Source: Peribacillus alkalitolerans
GTDB lineage: Bacteria > Bacillota > Bacilli > Bacillales > DSM-1321
NCBI RefSeq assembly: GCF_010882125.1
Contig: NZ_JAAGVZ010000010.1
Coordinates: 60,419 to 124,418 of the forward strand
Reading direction: 5' to 3'
DNA length: 64,000 nt
This document shows, piece after piece, positions 34,986 through 43,561 of the stretch; within the stretch, counting starts at the first letter, position 1; the number at the start of each line of letters is the position of its first letter. The notes beneath the pieces are model-generated. The model had not been told where the DNA came from. It made no database searches and saw only the letters and a program-made list of their open reading frames with translations. Position numbers and translations under genes: made by a program.

Positions 34986-35366
34986 TCATAACTTTTTGTA
35001 AACCTCTGCATAAGCTACTTTTAATTGTTCTCTTAATTGCTTGTTTTCCTCTTCCAACTTTTTATTTTTTCTTTTTAGGGATGCAATGAGGGCATCCTTA
35101 TTACTTTCATTCATTTCTCGTTTTATTTGTTTCGGTGTAGGCACTTGTGACTGTTGATTTCGTAAAGTTTCAATTCTCGAACGAAATTCCTTGTTGTTAT
35201 AGAGCGTTGCTTTGGATAAATCAGCTTCACTGGATACACTATTAAAATTTATTTTCTCATTGGCTTTTATGAGCCTTTTAATGGCTTCATCTACTTTCTG
35301 ATAGGTATTTGCCTTTCGTTTAGCATGAATCGCCTTCAAATGTGCAGAACGGTCATATTCAGCCAT
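34986..35366 (-). CDS. tnpC: Tn554-type transposition protein TnpC
   Basis: This 126-residue protein has an N-terminal helix-turn-helix-like region (about 20-65, NSVSSEADLSKATLYNN) and a C-terminal coiled coil (about 90-120, rich in Lys/Glu). That is the layout of TnpC/DUF6262, which in Tn554 affects efficiency and orientation of insertion. Its ATG overlaps the tnpB stop by 8 bases, so translation is probably coupled. Third gene of the tnpA-tnpB-tnpC set. Confidence 0.85.
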   Translation of the reverse strand: MAEYDRSAHLKAIHAKRKANTYQKVDEAIKRLIKANEKINFNSVSSEADLSKATLYNNKEFRSRIETLRNQQSQVPTPKQIKREMNESNKDALIASLKRKNKKLEEENKQLREQLKVAYAEVYKKL

Positions 35367-37470
35367 TTTTAACACCTAACTTTCTTTTCATCCGATCTTG
35401 TCTACCAAAGATAACATTCCCTTCTTGGAGGGTATTTAAAATGTTTTGATAACGTTCTAAATTCTTTTGGTTTTTCTCCGCAATTTCTTCTCGACCTCTT
35501 TGTTTTGCTATTTCAATTGCTTTTGTAGTTGTTTTAATGTGAAGTTCATATTTCTGTTTATCTAATTTTGAAAAACCAACCGCTAAATCCTTACATGGTG
35601 TTTGATTGTCCCCACAAGTCAAACAAGGAGGAGCTTCCATATGAGGGCAGTTTCCGTTCAAACGAGCGTGACACGTTCCGTAAGGGTTGTCCATCGCATT
35701 TAGCTTGTGATCCTGCCATAAGGCATCTAAGATGTCTGTTGGTATATCTTCTCCTACTTTAATTTCTTGAACCTCACCGTTTAAGTCAAAGCTAAATACA
35801 CCTTGCTTTATAACCGATTCAAACGCTTTTCTTTTAGTGTTATCTAATAATTTGGCATATCTTAATGTCATTTCGGGGGATCTGTGAGCCAATAACTCTT
35901 GTACTGTCAGAATATCTGCACCCCCATTTAACATTTTTACTCCGTATGTATGTCGAAATTGATGGGTTTTGAAGTGAAAAAGATTGCCCTTTTCGTCAGT
36001 GATGTTTTTTTGCTTTGCTAATATATTGAGTTGTTGACTAACAATAAATTGTCTAAACGGTTTTCCTTTCCGATGACCACGATAACGAACGAAAATATAC
36101 CCTTCGGGATTGTTGTCTTGATTGCTAAGTTCTTTTGACTTCTCGATAAAAACCGCAAGAATATCTGCTAATTCATCATCAATTGGGATTCGATGCCCTT
36201 TTACATATGTTTTTTCAACATCCGTTTCAATGGAATATTGACCATTAAGTTTTACCAGGCAATCAGAGGTTAATCCTAATACATCTGATATTCTAAGACC
36301 TGTCTTAAACGCAATCCAAACAATAGGGATCACATCTCTATGCAAGTAATCAATGTGAGTGAAGAGTTGCTCTAATACATAGTCTGGAATATAGTCTATT
36401 TGATCAATAGATTTTTTTCGTGGCATTGGTTTATCTTCGGGAAAAATCAATAGTCCTAAATGGGTTTCTGGAGCCATGTCATACTCATACCGTTGAATGT
36501 CTTCAAGAAACTTTTGTAAGATTGACAATACCTTACTTACATAATGTTCAGGATGCGAGTTCCGTTTTATATTATTTTTAGCGTATTCATGTAAATGTTC
36601 AATAAATTGTTCAATATGAGTCCGTTTTAAAGATTTTATATCCTTCCATGTTGGTTCTAAAGAAAATACAAACGTAAAAAACATTTCTAAGGTGTATGTA
36701 AGATAATTTCTTGCCGTACCCCAAGAGAATTTATTTTTACTCAATAACCGTTGTTTAAAGTATTTTTTTACTTGTTCACGAACTTTTTCATCAATCTTTG
36801 TAAAATCAAGGTAATAGTGAGTTCTACTTTTGTTGTAATCAATACCGTATTTATCATGTAAAATACGAACATCCCATTTGTCTTTTTCCCATTCTTCTCG
36901 TTTATCAGTGTATTGGAAGAAGATATTATAAACATTTCTTAAAAATCTTGCGACAAAGGTTTTAGCATAACTTTCATATTCAAACTTATCTTTTTGGAGA
37001 TAATGTGATTTGATACCTTTGTTATTTAGCCAAAACAAATACTCTCGTTCTGCTTTATCTATATCTAAATCCAACAAAGATGAGAGTTTAGGATAATTTT
37101 CGTTTATAAAATCCGCCATTTTTTTTAATGGACTACCGTAGGTAAAGATACTTCTGACTGACCATAGATCATTAAATAAGTGCTGATAATAAACATATTT
37201 CAATTCTAAATTGATTGAAGGGTTATTGAATCGAAAATGAAGATAATTATTTGAATATTTATAGTTCGCTACCACTTCTTTGAATTGCTTGATTTCACCT
37301 ATAACGTTGATACTCCATTTGTCATTGACTAAGAAATAGGGATTGTTTATTTGTTTAATTGTAATAGAACCATCTTCATGTACAGTTTTTTCGAGATACG
37401 TTGAAAGTTCTCTTTGTAAGCCTTCGTGAAAGCCTATTTCTTCTACCTGAACATTCTTAACTTGCTTCAT
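35359..37470 (-). CDS. tnpB: Tn554-type tyrosine recombinase TnpB
   Basis: This 703-residue recombinase has a long N-terminal part and a catalytic domain in its second half. The R-H-R-Y residues are visible: TGLRISDVLGL (about 392), HQFRHTYGVKML (about 503) and the Tyr in SPEMTLRYAKLL (about 536). After the domain comes a Cys-rich segment with six Cys (CHARLNGNC, then CLTCGDNQTPC, about 600-632), a probable zinc site typical of TnpB. AGGAG precedes the ATG, 13 bases after the tnpA stop. It acts with TnpA in DNA strand exchange. Confidence 0.92.
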   Translation of the reverse strand: MKQVKNVQVEEIGFHEGLQRELSTYLEKTVHEDGSITIKQINNPYFLVNDKWSINVIGEIKQFKEVVANYKYSNNYLHFRFNNPSINLELKYVYYQHLFNDLWSVRSIFTYGSPLKKMADFINENYPKLSSLLDLDIDKAEREYLFWLNNKGIKSHYLQKDKFEYESYAKTFVARFLRNVYNIFFQYTDKREEWEKDKWDVRILHDKYGIDYNKSRTHYYLDFTKIDEKVREQVKKYFKQRLLSKNKFSWGTARNYLTYTLEMFFTFVFSLEPTWKDIKSLKRTHIEQFIEHLHEYAKNNIKRNSHPEHYVSKVLSILQKFLEDIQRYEYDMAPETHLGLLIFPEDKPMPRKKSIDQIDYIPDYVLEQLFTHIDYLHRDVIPIVWIAFKTGLRISDVLGLTSDCLVKLNGQYSIETDVEKTYVKGHRIPIDDELADILAVFIEKSKELSNQDNNPEGYIFVRYRGHRKGKPFRQFIVSQQLNILAKQKNITDEKGNLFHFKTHQFRHTYGVKMLNGGADILTVQELLAHRSPEMTLRYAKLLDNTKRKAFESVIKQGVFSFDLNGEVQEIKVGEDIPTDILDALWQDHKLNAMDNPYGTCHARLNGNCPHMEAPPCLTCGDNQTPCKDLAVGFSKLDKQKYELHIKTTTKAIEIAKQRGREEIAEKNQKNLERYQNILNTLQEGNVIFGRQDRMKRKLGVKNG

Positions 37471-37483
37471 CCAGTAACTCCTT

Positions 37484-38605
37484 TCAGTTATTTTTCTTTA
37501 GGTTAAATTCAGATTGTGCTTTATTCCAATCTTCTCGAATATCTTCATCCGAAGGATGTAGGTACAGGTTCATTGTTGTTTGAATTTGAGAGTGTCCCAA
37601 TCGTTCTTGAACTTGTTTAATATCCTTTGTTTTCTGATAGTAGATTGTTGCGTGTGTATGACGAAATAGATGAGGGTGTAGGTTTATCCCTGTATTCTTT
37701 TTCAAACGCTTAAAAAGGGATTCAACGTTCCAATATTCCATTGGTTTCCCCACATCTTTTCCTCGTAGTTTCACAAAAACAAAATTTGAATCCAATTCTA
37801 ATTCATCAAGCACTTCATACAAGTAATCATCATATAAATCCATTAAGGACTGCGATACATAAATTTCTCGTTCACCAGTCTTTAACATAGCACCGTTTTC
37901 TAATTCCCCACGATCTATCAAACGAATTCGGTGTCCATTTGCATGATCAAAAACAAAATCCTCCATGAAAAGAGCGAGAGCTTCTCCAATTCGTAACCCC
38001 GTTTCAAATAACAATTGAATTAAGAACCTGTCTCGAATATTAGTGGTTGATTGTAATACTTGTTGTACTTGTTCTTTGGTAAGTGTATCTACTTTTTTTC
38101 GTGGCTCTTTTATTTTCAGTATGTTTCTGATTGATGGCTTGTCCTTATTTACATGATGTAAGAAACTTTTGTAACGTGAGTTACCCCATGTAAACACTTG
38201 CTTCATCAACTTATCCATCATGTCATTTTGAACCTCTTCATTACGGTAAAGGTAGTCATAAAAGTTTGCGATAACTGTTATTGTAAGATTAATTGTTTTT
38301 TCTGTTCGCTTTGCTTTCTTTTGTTTAATGGAAATGACTTTTGAACTCACATAAGGGCTTCTTAACCATCCCACAAAATCCACCAAATCTTCTAACCTAA
38401 TATGCTTATAATTTTTGCCTATTTCAACTAAGTAGGTAAAAAAATGTTTTAAGGAATAACAGTATGTTTTTTGAGTATTTGGGCTTTTCCCTGTCTTATC
38501 TAAATACTTTATATACCTCATGACTGGCATTACAGGGAACCCCTCTTGATCCAGTAATATGTACCTCTTGTTGTTTTTCTCTAAGATAACCTCTTGAATC
38601 TTAAT
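37484..38605 (-). CDS. tnpA: Tn554-type tyrosine recombinase TnpA, ATT start likely
   Basis: This protein has a phage-integrase N-terminal SAM-like domain (about 25-130) and a catalytic domain with TGLRIGEALAL, HLFRHTHATIYY and the nucleophilic Tyr in TTMNLYLHP. The frame continues 25 codons upstream of the first ATG (38530) with residues fitting the family N-terminus (IQEVILEKNNKRYILLDQEG). The only start-like codon with a ribosome site is ATT at 38603-38605, 7 bases after AAGGGGTG; a stop lies just upstream. From ATT the protein has 373 residues. An ATT start would keep recombinase levels low. Confidence 0.85.
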   Translation of the reverse strand: MKIQEVILEKNNKRYILLDQEGFPVMPVMRYIKYLDKTGKSPNTQKTYCYSLKHFFTYLVEIGKNYKHIRLEDLVDFVGWLRSPYVSSKVISIKQKKAKRTEKTINLTITVIANFYDYLYRNEEVQNDMMDKLMKQVFTWGNSRYKSFLHHVNKDKPSIRNILKIKEPRKKVDTLTKEQVQQVLQSTTNIRDRFLIQLLFETGLRIGEALALFMEDFVFDHANGHRIRLIDRGELENGAMLKTGEREIYVSQSLMDLYDDYLYEVLDELELDSNFVFVKLRGKDVGKPMEYWNVESLFKRLKKNTGINLHPHLFRHTHATIYYQKTKDIKQVQERLGHSQIQTTMNLYLHPSDEDIREDWNKAQSEFNLKKNN

Positions 38606-38860
38606 AACACTTCACCCCTTAAAAATATAGTGACGGTCGGTCTAAAGACCTCACTACGCCTCCCACTGTGGGGCTACGTCGCCCATCCCCTTAGATACGA
38701 ACGTGAGTTCTAATTCATTATTTACATATTAGACTATATTTTCAATATCTAATTAATAAATCTAATATGTATGAAAAAAGAGGATATATGCTCATATATT
38801 GAACATAATATCCTCTTATTAGTTTAGTCTATTTAATCTATGAGTTACCCTACTTTGATA

Positions 38861-39328
38861 TTATTTCGAATTGTTTTCTAGGAAGCTTTGGAACTCTTCT
38901 TTAGGTTGATTTCCTACAATTCGAGCCACTTCTTTACCATCTTTGAATTGAATAAGAGTTGGAGTGGATTCAATGCCGTAGTCATCCCATCCTTGTTCAA
39001 ATTCAAGAACATTATATTGGACAATATCAACTCCAAGCTCGTCTGCCAATGGCATTAAGACAGGAGTTGCCGCCTTACAATGAGGACATGTTGAACTAAA
39101 GAAATAGACTGTCAAATCTTCTTTATTGTTCAGTTTTTCTTCTAGCTCATCAGGTAGAATCAAGTTTTGGTAATTTGGGTCTTCAAGAAGGTCAACAGTG
39201 GCTGGATTAAGAGTATCCTTACCATATGGATTGTCTTCAGATTTTTCCGAATTCTGCATCTTAGTAACATAAGCAATCCCAGCAAATAGGACGATGATAA
39301 CTGCTAAAAATATGATGACTTTTTTCAA
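38861..39328 (-). CDS. membrane-anchored thioredoxin-like protein (CPHC)
   Basis: This 155-residue protein has an N-terminal membrane anchor (about 3-20) and an extracytoplasmic thioredoxin fold with the active site STCPHCKAATP (about 77-87) and the cis-Pro at about 119 (ESTPTLIQF). CPHC is typical of oxidising DsbA/BdbA-type proteins. It is translated from TTG 39328, two bases after the stop of bdbC, with AAAGGGGAAA upstream. Together the pair should introduce disulfide bonds into secreted proteins, with the BdbC quinone reductase re-oxidising this one. Confidence 0.85.
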   Translation of the reverse strand: MKKVIIFLAVIIVLFAGIAYVTKMQNSEKSEDNPYGKDTLNPATVDLLEDPNYQNLILPDELEEKLNNKEDLTVYFFSSTCPHCKAATPVLMPLADELGVDIVQYNVLEFEQGWDDYGIESTPTLIQFKDGKEVARIVGNQPKEEFQSFLENNSK

Positions 39329-39330
39329 GG

Positions 39331-39762
39331 TTATTTCCCCTTTCGGTTTTTCCAAATAAGTAGGCTGCAAATAAAGATAATGATGAATGCAGTTAAAGCA
39401 AGGAACGGAATGGTGATGAATCCTAGCCAGTTAATGTATTGTCCTGTACAAGGGACTCGTCCACAAGCAGGTGCAGCCTCGGCAAAGAAAGATAATTTTT
39501 GCAATGAATAATGGTAAGTTGAGATGATGATTCCAATTCCAGAGAGAATCATGGTGTAGAAAGCGATAGCAAAGTCCTTCTTTACGGTTGCAATACCTAG
39601 AATAATTGCAAAAGGATACATGAGAATGCGTTGATACCAACATAGGACACAAGGCTCATACTGACGGATTTCTGAAAAGTACAGACTTCCGAACATGGCG
39701 ATAATGGATGCTCCCCATGCGATGAATAATAGGTTTTCATCTCGTTTTTGTCGTTCGTTCAA
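39331..39762 (-). CDS. bdbC: disulfide bond formation protein, DsbB/BdbC family
   Basis: This 143-residue membrane protein has four helices. The first outer loop carries CVLCWYQR (Cys about 38 and 41) and the second carries CGRVPC (about 99-104), the two redox Cys pairs that pass electrons from the oxidase to quinone. It is the first gene of a two-gene operon with its thioredoxin-like partner. Length and motif match BdbC/BdbB of bacilli. Confidence 0.92.
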   Translation of the reverse strand: MNERQKRDENLLFIAWGASIIAMFGSLYFSEIRQYEPCVLCWYQRILMYPFAIILGIATVKKDFAIAFYTMILSGIGIIISTYHYSLQKLSFFAEAAPACGRVPCTGQYINWLGFITIPFLALTAFIIIFICSLLIWKNRKGK

Positions 39763-39851
39763 ATTAATCCCACCTAATTGTTATTACTAAAAAATTATAG
39801 TATTTTAACAAAGTGAAGTAAAATAATTGCAACTGAAAAATATATAAGGAT

Positions 39852-41546
39852 GTGTCTAAATTGCGAACACAATGGTGGAAGGAAGCTGTCGTCTATCAAA
39901 TATATCCACGTAGCTTCATGGATTCCAATGGAGATGGAATTGGTGATATCAAAGGAATCACAGCTAAACTGGATTACTTAAAAGAATTAGGAATTGATGT
40001 AGTGTGGCTTTCACCTGTTTATCAATCTCCAAATGATGATAATGGATATGATATTAGTGATTACCGAAATATCATGGATGAATTCGGCACCATGGATGAT
40101 TGGGAAGAAATGCTTGCTGGTATGCATGAGAGAGGCATCAAGTTAATGATGGATCTAGTCGTGAACCATACTTCTGATGAGCATGCTTGGTTTTTTGAAT
40201 CAAGAAAATCTAAGGACAATCCTTTCCGAGATTATTATATCTGGAGACCCGGCAATGAGGGGGAAGAACCGAATAATTGGGAATCAGTATTCAGTGGATC
40301 TGCCTGGAAATATGATGAATTAACTGATGAATACTTCTTACACCTTTTTTCAAAAAAACAACCAGATCTAAACTGGGAAAGTCCGGTCTTACGAACAGAA
40401 ATTTACGAAATGATGAAATTCTGGTTGGACAAAGGAATTGACGGTTTCCGAATGGACGTCATCAATTTCATTTCAAAAGTGGAGGGACTTCCTTCAGTAC
40501 CTGCGCAACCAGGAAAAAAATATGCTTCCGGTCACGAATACTTCATGAATGGACCTAAAATTCATGATTATTTACAAGAAATGAACCGTGAAGTTCTTTC
40601 CAAATATGACATCATGACAGTAGGGGAAATGCCTGGGGTCACTCCTGAAGAAGGTATTTTATATACAGGTGATGATCGTCAAGAATTGAATATGGTGTTC
40701 CAATTCGAGCACATGGACATTGATGGTGGACCAGGTGGGAAGTGGGATCTAATCCCTTTCGATTTATTGAAGTTAAAGAATATCCTAACAAAATGGCAGG
40801 TCGATCTGCACGGTAAAGGTTGGAACAGCTTATATTGGAATAATCACGACCAGCCACGAGTCGTTTCTCGCTTTGGAAATGACAAAAATTATCGAGAACT
40901 TTCAGCGAAAATGTTAGCTACATGTCTTCATATGATGGAGGGAACTCCTTATATTTATCAAGGGGAAGAATTGGGGATGACTAATGTGAAGTTCCCTTCT
41001 ATCGAGGAATACAAAGATATTGAAACATTAAATATGTTTAAAGAAAGAACGGAACAATTCGGTGATAGTCCTGAAAAGTTAATGAAATCCATCTATGCAA
41101 AAGGAAGGGACAATGCTAGGACCCCAATGCAATGGAATTCATCAGCTCATGGTGGATTTACAACAGGCACACCTTGGCTCGCTGTAAACCCCAACTATAC
41201 AGAAATTAATGCTGTAGCTGCAGTAGCAGACGGCAATTCTGTATTCCATTATTACAAACGTCTTATTCAATTAAGAAAAGAAAATAAAATCATGGTTTAT
41301 GGTAAATATGAGATTTTGTTAGAAGAGCATCCGTCCATTTATGCTTATCTTCGACGTCACCAAGATGAGTTATGGCTAATAGCGACAAACTTCTCGAGTT
41401 CTAACCAGGAATTTGATGCGAAATTGGATGAATCATGGAATGATCATTCTCTTATCATTTCCAATTACGATTCAATCGATGAGAAAGAGAGTCCAGTCTC
41501 GTTTACATTACGACCATGGGAAGCACGCGTGTATAAGTTAAAATAA
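39852..41546 (+). CDS. malL: oligo-1,6-glucosidase / alpha-glucosidase (GH13)
   Basis: This 564-residue enzyme hydrolyses alpha-glucosidic bonds in isomaltose, sucrose or related sugars. GH13 motifs are in order: DLVVNH (about 98-103), GFRMDVINF with the nucleophile Asp (about 199), GEMPGV with the acid/base Glu (about 256), and NNHDQPR (about 327). It starts at GTG 39852 after ATAAGGAT. Unusually for malL-like genes, no sugar transporter or regulator is adjacent. A long terminator hairpin follows. The exact sugar preference is not determined. Confidence 0.85.
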   Translation: MSKLRTQWWKEAVVYQIYPRSFMDSNGDGIGDIKGITAKLDYLKELGIDVVWLSPVYQSPNDDNGYDISDYRNIMDEFGTMDDWEEMLAGMHERGIKLMMDLVVNHTSDEHAWFFESRKSKDNPFRDYYIWRPGNEGEEPNNWESVFSGSAWKYDELTDEYFLHLFSKKQPDLNWESPVLRTEIYEMMKFWLDKGIDGFRMDVINFISKVEGLPSVPAQPGKKYASGHEYFMNGPKIHDYLQEMNREVLSKYDIMTVGEMPGVTPEEGILYTGDDRQELNMVFQFEHMDIDGGPGGKWDLIPFDLLKLKNILTKWQVDLHGKGWNSLYWNNHDQPRVVSRFGNDKNYRELSAKMLATCLHMMEGTPYIYQGEELGMTNVKFPSIEEYKDIETLNMFKERTEQFGDSPEKLMKSIYAKGRDNARTPMQWNSSAHGGFTTGTPWLAVNPNYTEINAVAAVADGNSVFHYYKRLIQLRKENKIMVYGKYEILLEEHPSIYAYLRRHQDELWLIATNFSSSNQEFDAKLDESWNDHSLIISNYDSIDEKESPVSFTLRPWEARVYKLK

Positions 41547-41561
41547 TAATAATGATGATGA

Positions 41562-41638
41562 AAAGGCTGTTTTGGGTCTAAGTACTTTTTTCACTTTTAT
41601 GTGAGATAAGTTAAGTTTCCCAGGACCAGCCTTTTTTC
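41562..41638 (+). terminator. long stem-loop terminator after malL
   Basis: AAAGGCTG...GGTC pairs with GACC...AGCCTTTT at the ends of a 75-base structure, followed by TTTTCT. The rest of the 334-base gap before yhcX (41639-41880) is A/T-rich and holds no gene I can support. Confidence 0.6.
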
Positions 41639-41880
41639 TATTGGCAAAGGTAGAGAAGATGGAGCACATAGCCGTTCCTCATTGAGATGTATTCTTTTAT
41701 CAAAATGGTTCATTATGGAACCTTTTCTTCATATTTATCAAAATATCAAACCATCTTCAATTCAAAAATAAACATTGTGATGGTTACTAAGGAATTGTAA
41801 ATACTACATAGTGTGAATACTTTGATAGGTTTTAAAAGTTTTCTTCAGGTTAAATACCTAATGAAAAGGAGTGAAAGCTT

Positions 41881-43428
41881 GTGTCAAACCTAGATTTACA
41901 TAAATTTGAAAAAAAGATGATGATTCGGAATATAAAGCATGAAGATATAGATGACATTATCGCTTTACAGGCTGTCTGTTTCCCAGGTATGGACCCATGG
42001 AAGCGAAGTCAGTTAGAAAGTCATTTGGAAATCTTCCCTGAAGGTCAGTTTTGTGCAGAGTATGATGGGGATATTATTGGTTCTTGTTCTAGCTTGATTA
42101 TCAATTTTGACGAATACGATGATCGCCATACCTGGGATGATGTAACAGATGGTGGGTATATTACAAATCATGATCCTGATGGATATAATCTTTATGGAAT
42201 TGAAGTCATGGTTCACCCAGGGTATCGCAGGATGAAAATCGGTCAACGACTTTACGAGGCCCGAAAAGAGCTTGCTAGGCAACTGAATTTGAAGAGTATC
42301 ATCATTGGGGGGCGCATCCCTAATTACCATAAGTATGCGGAAGAATTGTCACCACGAGAATATGTAAAGGAAGTATCACTACATAAAATTTATGATCCTG
42401 TGCTCAGCTTCCAATTGCTAAATGGATTTACACTAATGCGAATTAATCCAAACTATTTACCAGATGATAAACAATCCAATAAATATGCTACCTTGATGGA
42501 ATGGAACAATGTTGACTATCATCCTAAAACGAACCGACATTACAGGACTGCACAACCTGTTAGGATATGTGTGGTCCAATACTTGATGAGACAGATCTCC
42601 TCATTTGAGGATTTTGGAAACCAGGTCGAATACTTCACAGATGTTGCTTCCGATGCCAATGCAGACTTTGCGGTATTCCCAGAATTGTTCACTACACAGC
42701 TTATGTCATTTCTAAATGAACGATCCCCTAGTATGGCTGTTAGGAAGCTGACAGAATTTACTGAGCAATACATTGAATTATTCACTACTCTTGCTGTACG
42801 ATATAATGTGAATATCATCGGGGGTTCACATTTTGTAAAAGAAGATGATGATAATATATACAATATCGCTTATTTATTCCGACGTGATGGTACGATAGAA
42901 AAGCAATATAAAGTTCACATTACCCCAAATGAGCAAAAGTGGTGGGGAATCAGTCCGGGAGATACTGTAAAGGTGTTTGACACGGATTGTGGGAAAATCG
43001 CTATTCAGATTTGCTATGATATCGAGTTCCCAGAATTGGCACGGATTGCGACAGACCGAGGTGCGAAAATCATCTTCACACCATTCTGTACGGAGGATCG
43101 CCAAGGATATCTTCGGGTGAGATATTGTGCACAGGCACGCGCAGTCGAGAATCAAATATATACCGTCATTTCTGGTACGGTGGGTAATCTTCCACAAACG
43201 GAAAATATGGATATCCAATATGCCCAATCAGGGATCTTTGCTCCTTCTGATTTTGAATTTGCTCGTGATGGAATTGTAGGGGAAACGAATCCGAATATAG
43301 AAATGGTCTTGATTGGGGACGTTGATTTAGAAATATTGCGACGCCAGCGCCAATCTGGTACAGTGAAACAGCTGAAGGACCGAAGACATGATATTTACAA
43401 AATTCAATATAGACCAGGTAAGAAATAA
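41881..43428 (+). CDS. yhcX: GNAT acetyltransferase fused to a nitrilase-family amidohydrolase (YhcX-like)
   Basis: This 515-residue fusion has a GNAT domain at about 14-200 (GIEVMVHPGYRRMKIGQRLYE is the acetyl-CoA loop) and a carbon-nitrogen hydrolase domain at about 222-505. The hydrolase triad is visible: Glu in FAVFPELF (about 265), Lys in KQYKVHITPNE (about 342) and Cys in IQICYDIEFPE (about 379). Both active sites look intact. It matches B. subtilis YhcX in layout and length. The substrate of either domain is unknown; the fusion suggests acetylation and amide hydrolysis of related molecules. It starts at GTG 41881 after AAAGGAGTG. Confidence 0.9.
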   Translation: MSNLDLHKFEKKMMIRNIKHEDIDDIIALQAVCFPGMDPWKRSQLESHLEIFPEGQFCAEYDGDIIGSCSSLIINFDEYDDRHTWDDVTDGGYITNHDPDGYNLYGIEVMVHPGYRRMKIGQRLYEARKELARQLNLKSIIIGGRIPNYHKYAEELSPREYVKEVSLHKIYDPVLSFQLLNGFTLMRINPNYLPDDKQSNKYATLMEWNNVDYHPKTNRHYRTAQPVRICVVQYLMRQISSFEDFGNQVEYFTDVASDANADFAVFPELFTTQLMSFLNERSPSMAVRKLTEFTEQYIELFTTLAVRYNVNIIGGSHFVKEDDDNIYNIAYLFRRDGTIEKQYKVHITPNEQKWWGISPGDTVKVFDTDCGKIAIQICYDIEFPELARIATDRGAKIIFTPFCTEDRQGYLRVRYCAQARAVENQIYTVISGTVGNLPQTENMDIQYAQSGIFAPSDFEFARDGIVGETNPNIEMVLIGDVDLEILRRQRQSGTVKQLKDRRHDIYKIQYRPGKK

Positions 43429-43434
43429 TGATTT

Positions 43435-43480
43435 GACAGGCTGCCTAAATTTCAAGTAGCCTGTCATTCTTCTGTTTTTT
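43435..43480 (+). terminator. terminator of yhcX
   Basis: GACAGGCT pairs with AGCCTGTC, followed by a T-rich stretch ending in TTTTTT. Confidence 0.6.
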
Positions 43481-43561
43481 ATACATAAGATTCAAAGGGA
43501 AATAACCGTCTTGTATCGAATTACCTTAGGAACATGGAAGTTTGAATAGGAGTGAATGGAA

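Larger units (their letters stand above)
34986..38605 (-). mobile_element. Tn554-family transposon core (tnpA-tnpB-tnpC)
   Basis: Three co-directional, tightly packed genes encode two tyrosine recombinases and TnpC, the diagnostic set of Tn554-type elements, which insert at preferred sites without making target duplications. The outer ends were not identified: there is no obvious direct repeat, and no recognised resistance cargo lies between tnpC and the next housekeeping gene. The element could extend left to include 34442-34840 or further. Coordinates cover only the core genes. Confidence 0.85.

Noticed and set aside
35359..37470. IS200/IS605-type TnpB nuclease
   Set aside because: The protein has tyrosine-recombinase R-H-R-Y motifs and Tn554 gene order, not a RuvC-like nuclease; the shared name TnpB is a coincidence.
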